Positions 21,777-22,977 of a stretch of DNA of 22,977 nt are shown here, one piece after another. Numbering within the stretch: position 1 is the first letter of the stretch; the number at the start of each line of letters is the position of its first letter. The translations under genes were made by a program, and so were the position numbers. The stretch is from a virus. Below the pieces are notes generated by a model, which made no database searches, was not told the origin of the DNA, and saw only the letters and a list, made by a program, of their open reading frames with translations. The DNA lies in IMG/VR virus record IMGVR_UViG_3300035034_001766, positions 1-22,977 of that record, one strand, 5' to 3'.

Positions 21777-22977
21777 TGAGTAACGATACTGGCACAGGTA
21801 TAGTTCAGCCACTGTTCTTTATTGGAGTCGTGGAGAACAGAGAAGATCCAAGAGCAGAAGGCAGAGTTCAAGTTCGTGCATTTGGTCTACATGGATCGAA
21901 TCGTGATATCAGTACTCAGGATCTTCCCTGGGCGACATTGATTATCGGTAACCATGACGTGAACTTTACTCCGCCTCCGCTCAATGCATGGGTGTTCGGA
22001 TTCTTCGTAGATGGCAGAGATGCTCAGCAGCCAATGATCTTGGGACTCATTCCTACTCAGTCATCTGAGCTTGTTGATCCTGCAGTTACTGGATGGGGTG
22101 CTATCCCCACTGAAGATTATGACCTCCAGATGCAGGGTTCACGTCCTCGCGATATCGGAACTTCTCCAATGTCGAATCTTGCTACTGGTGAGTTTACGAA
22201 TGAGACATACAACACGCCGTTGGAGATGAATAGATCAGTTGGCATCCCGATCGCAGGCGGGCTTGCTCGTGGGTATGCTTTTGGTGGCAACTCAAACTCA
22301 TGGTCGAATGACTCTGGCGAAAGTGCAGACGAGTTTTCTGCTCGAAGAGGGCCACTCTCAAGTAGCGAAAGAGAAAGCATTGCTGTGCTAGATGCTGATG
22401 CTGAGTTTCAACAAGAACTTGATCTATTAACTCAGAGATATGGAGTTTCGAGAGAACAAGTTTACGGAATCATAGCTGGGGAGAGTGGATACAATCCGGG
22501 AGTTGTGAATCAGTTTGGATATTCTGGCTTGTTTCAGTTTGGTCAACCTGCCCTAGATGACATCAACTCTAGACAGGGAACGAACTATACCACTCGCCAG
22601 ATTGCATCTATGTCTCCTGCTCAACAGACTCGCGTCTACAGTCAGTATCTAGATCGCTGGGGATACAGAAACTCTTCTGGACTTGGAGTCATGCAAGCTG
22701 CTCCTGCTTTTGGAGACAGATCTGGAGGCACTGAAGTCTATGCTGTGAACACGTCAGCATGGAGAAACAATCCTGCCTGGAGAGGTGCTGATGGTCGTAT
22801 CACTGTAGATAGCATCAACGCGTACTACAATAGGCGCAACCCACCTACTGCGAGCGACAGTCTTCTATCGGGTGGGTCTGGCGACAACGCAGTAGCCGGG
22901 GGAGAAGGAAATGATACCTTTTCTAGGGCGGCTGAGATTCGAGCTCGGATTGCTGTGATTGATGATGAGCTCGTGAC
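21776..22977 (+). CDS. 5: Baseplate hub/needle protein gp5-like with transglycosylase-like domain, 3'-partial
   Basis: The first 400 residues are read, and the frame runs off the window. Residues 12-95 (LFFIGVVENREDPRAEGRVQVRAFGLH, then NHDVNFTPPPLNAWVFGFF and DGRDAQQPMILGL) form an OB-fold like the N-terminal domain of T4 gp5. Residues 223-350 look like a lytic transglycosylase rather than the T4-lysozyme type: VYGIIAGESGYNP, with E236 as the likely catalytic acid, then GYSGLFQFGQPAL, which matches the SLT-type GLMQ motif. The protein should open the peptidoglycan from the tail tip during entry. The beta-helix needle domain would follow outside the window. Starts TAATG on the gp27-like stop. 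Confidence 0.85.
   Translation, partial: MSNDTGTGIVQPLFFIGVVENREDPRAEGRVQVRAFGLHGSNRDISTQDLPWATLIIGNHDVNFTPPPLNAWVFGFFVDGRDAQQPMILGLIPTQSSELVDPAVTGWGAIPTEDYDLQMQGSRPRDIGTSPMSNLATGEFTNETYNTPLEMNRSVGIPIAGGLARGYAFGGNSNSWSNDSGESADEFSARRGPLSSSERESIAVLDADAEFQQELDLLTQRYGVSREQVYGIIAGESGYNPGVVNQFGYSGLFQFGQPALDDINSRQGTNYTTRQIASMSPAQQTRVYSQYLDRWGYRNSSGLGVMQAAPAFGDRSGGTEVYAVNTSAWRNNPAWRGADGRITVDSINAYYNRRNPPTASDSLLSGGSGDNAVAGGEGNDTFSRAAEIRARIAVIDDELV

Noticed and set aside
1-22977. tRNA genes, CRISPR arrays, insertion sequences or an integrase
   Set aside because: No cloverleaf-sized gap, repeat-spacer array, or transposase or recombinase motif was found; gaps between genes are all short.

Overview
The window is part of the genome of a T4-superfamily myovirus (contractile-tailed phage). 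The case rests on a recognisable T4-type replication block (sliding clamp gp45, clamp loader gp44 and gp62, RegA, a DexA-like exonuclease, dUTPase), on a T4-type neck and baseplate set (gp4, gp54-like, gp26/gp51-family chaperone, tape measure, gp48-like, gp53, gp27-like, gp5-like), and on T4-style late promoters reading TATAAATA. Promoters close to the sigma-70 consensus fit a proteobacterial host, but the host cannot be named from this window.

Region 1 (1-3383, + strand): a TAGT-like glycosyltransferase broken by an in-frame amber codon, a second GT-B-like glycosyltransferase starting on its stop codon, a DexA-like exonuclease and an HD-domain phosphohydrolase. The two glycosyltransferases suggest that the phage (or an ancestor) decorates modified bases in its DNA.

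Region 2 (3384-6947, + strand): a strong sigma-70-like promoter leads into gp45, a 68-aa unknown, gp44, a 59-aa zinc-ribbon-like protein, gp62, RegA and dUTPase. Most junctions overlap as TAATG or ATGA, so translation is probably coupled. The two small genes are insertions relative to the T4 order 45-44-62-regA.

Region 3 (6948-9397, + strand): small accessory genes. They comprise a HicB-like mini protein, a phosphoribosyltransferase-like protein, an exported protein, a 249-aa unknown, a tiny membrane protein and two unknowns.

Region 4 (9346-14079, + strand): a second promoter resembling the first, then a G+C-rich cassette (CxxC/OB-like protein, a small helical protein, DUF4942-type adenine methyltransferase), then two tandem paralogues with a CFIGC motif and Ala-rich tails, then two very small genes. 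Base composition in the cassette differs sharply from the backbone, so it looks transferred from elsewhere.

Region 5 (14081-18727, - strand): a late neck/tail operon of gp4, a 201-aa unknown, a gp54-like tube protein, a gp26/gp51-family chaperone, a 59-aa ORF reachable by -1 frameshifting, and the tape measure. It meets region 4 head-on inside a perfect 11-bp hairpin that contains both stop codons.

Region 6 (18744-22977, + strand): a late baseplate operon of gp48-like, gp53, gp27-like and a gp5-like hub protein carrying a transglycosylase-like domain, cut by the window end. Regions 5 and 6 are driven by two face-to-face late promoters about 40 bases apart. No tRNA, rRNA, CRISPR array or insertion sequence was seen, and no gene-free stretch exceeds 300 bases.
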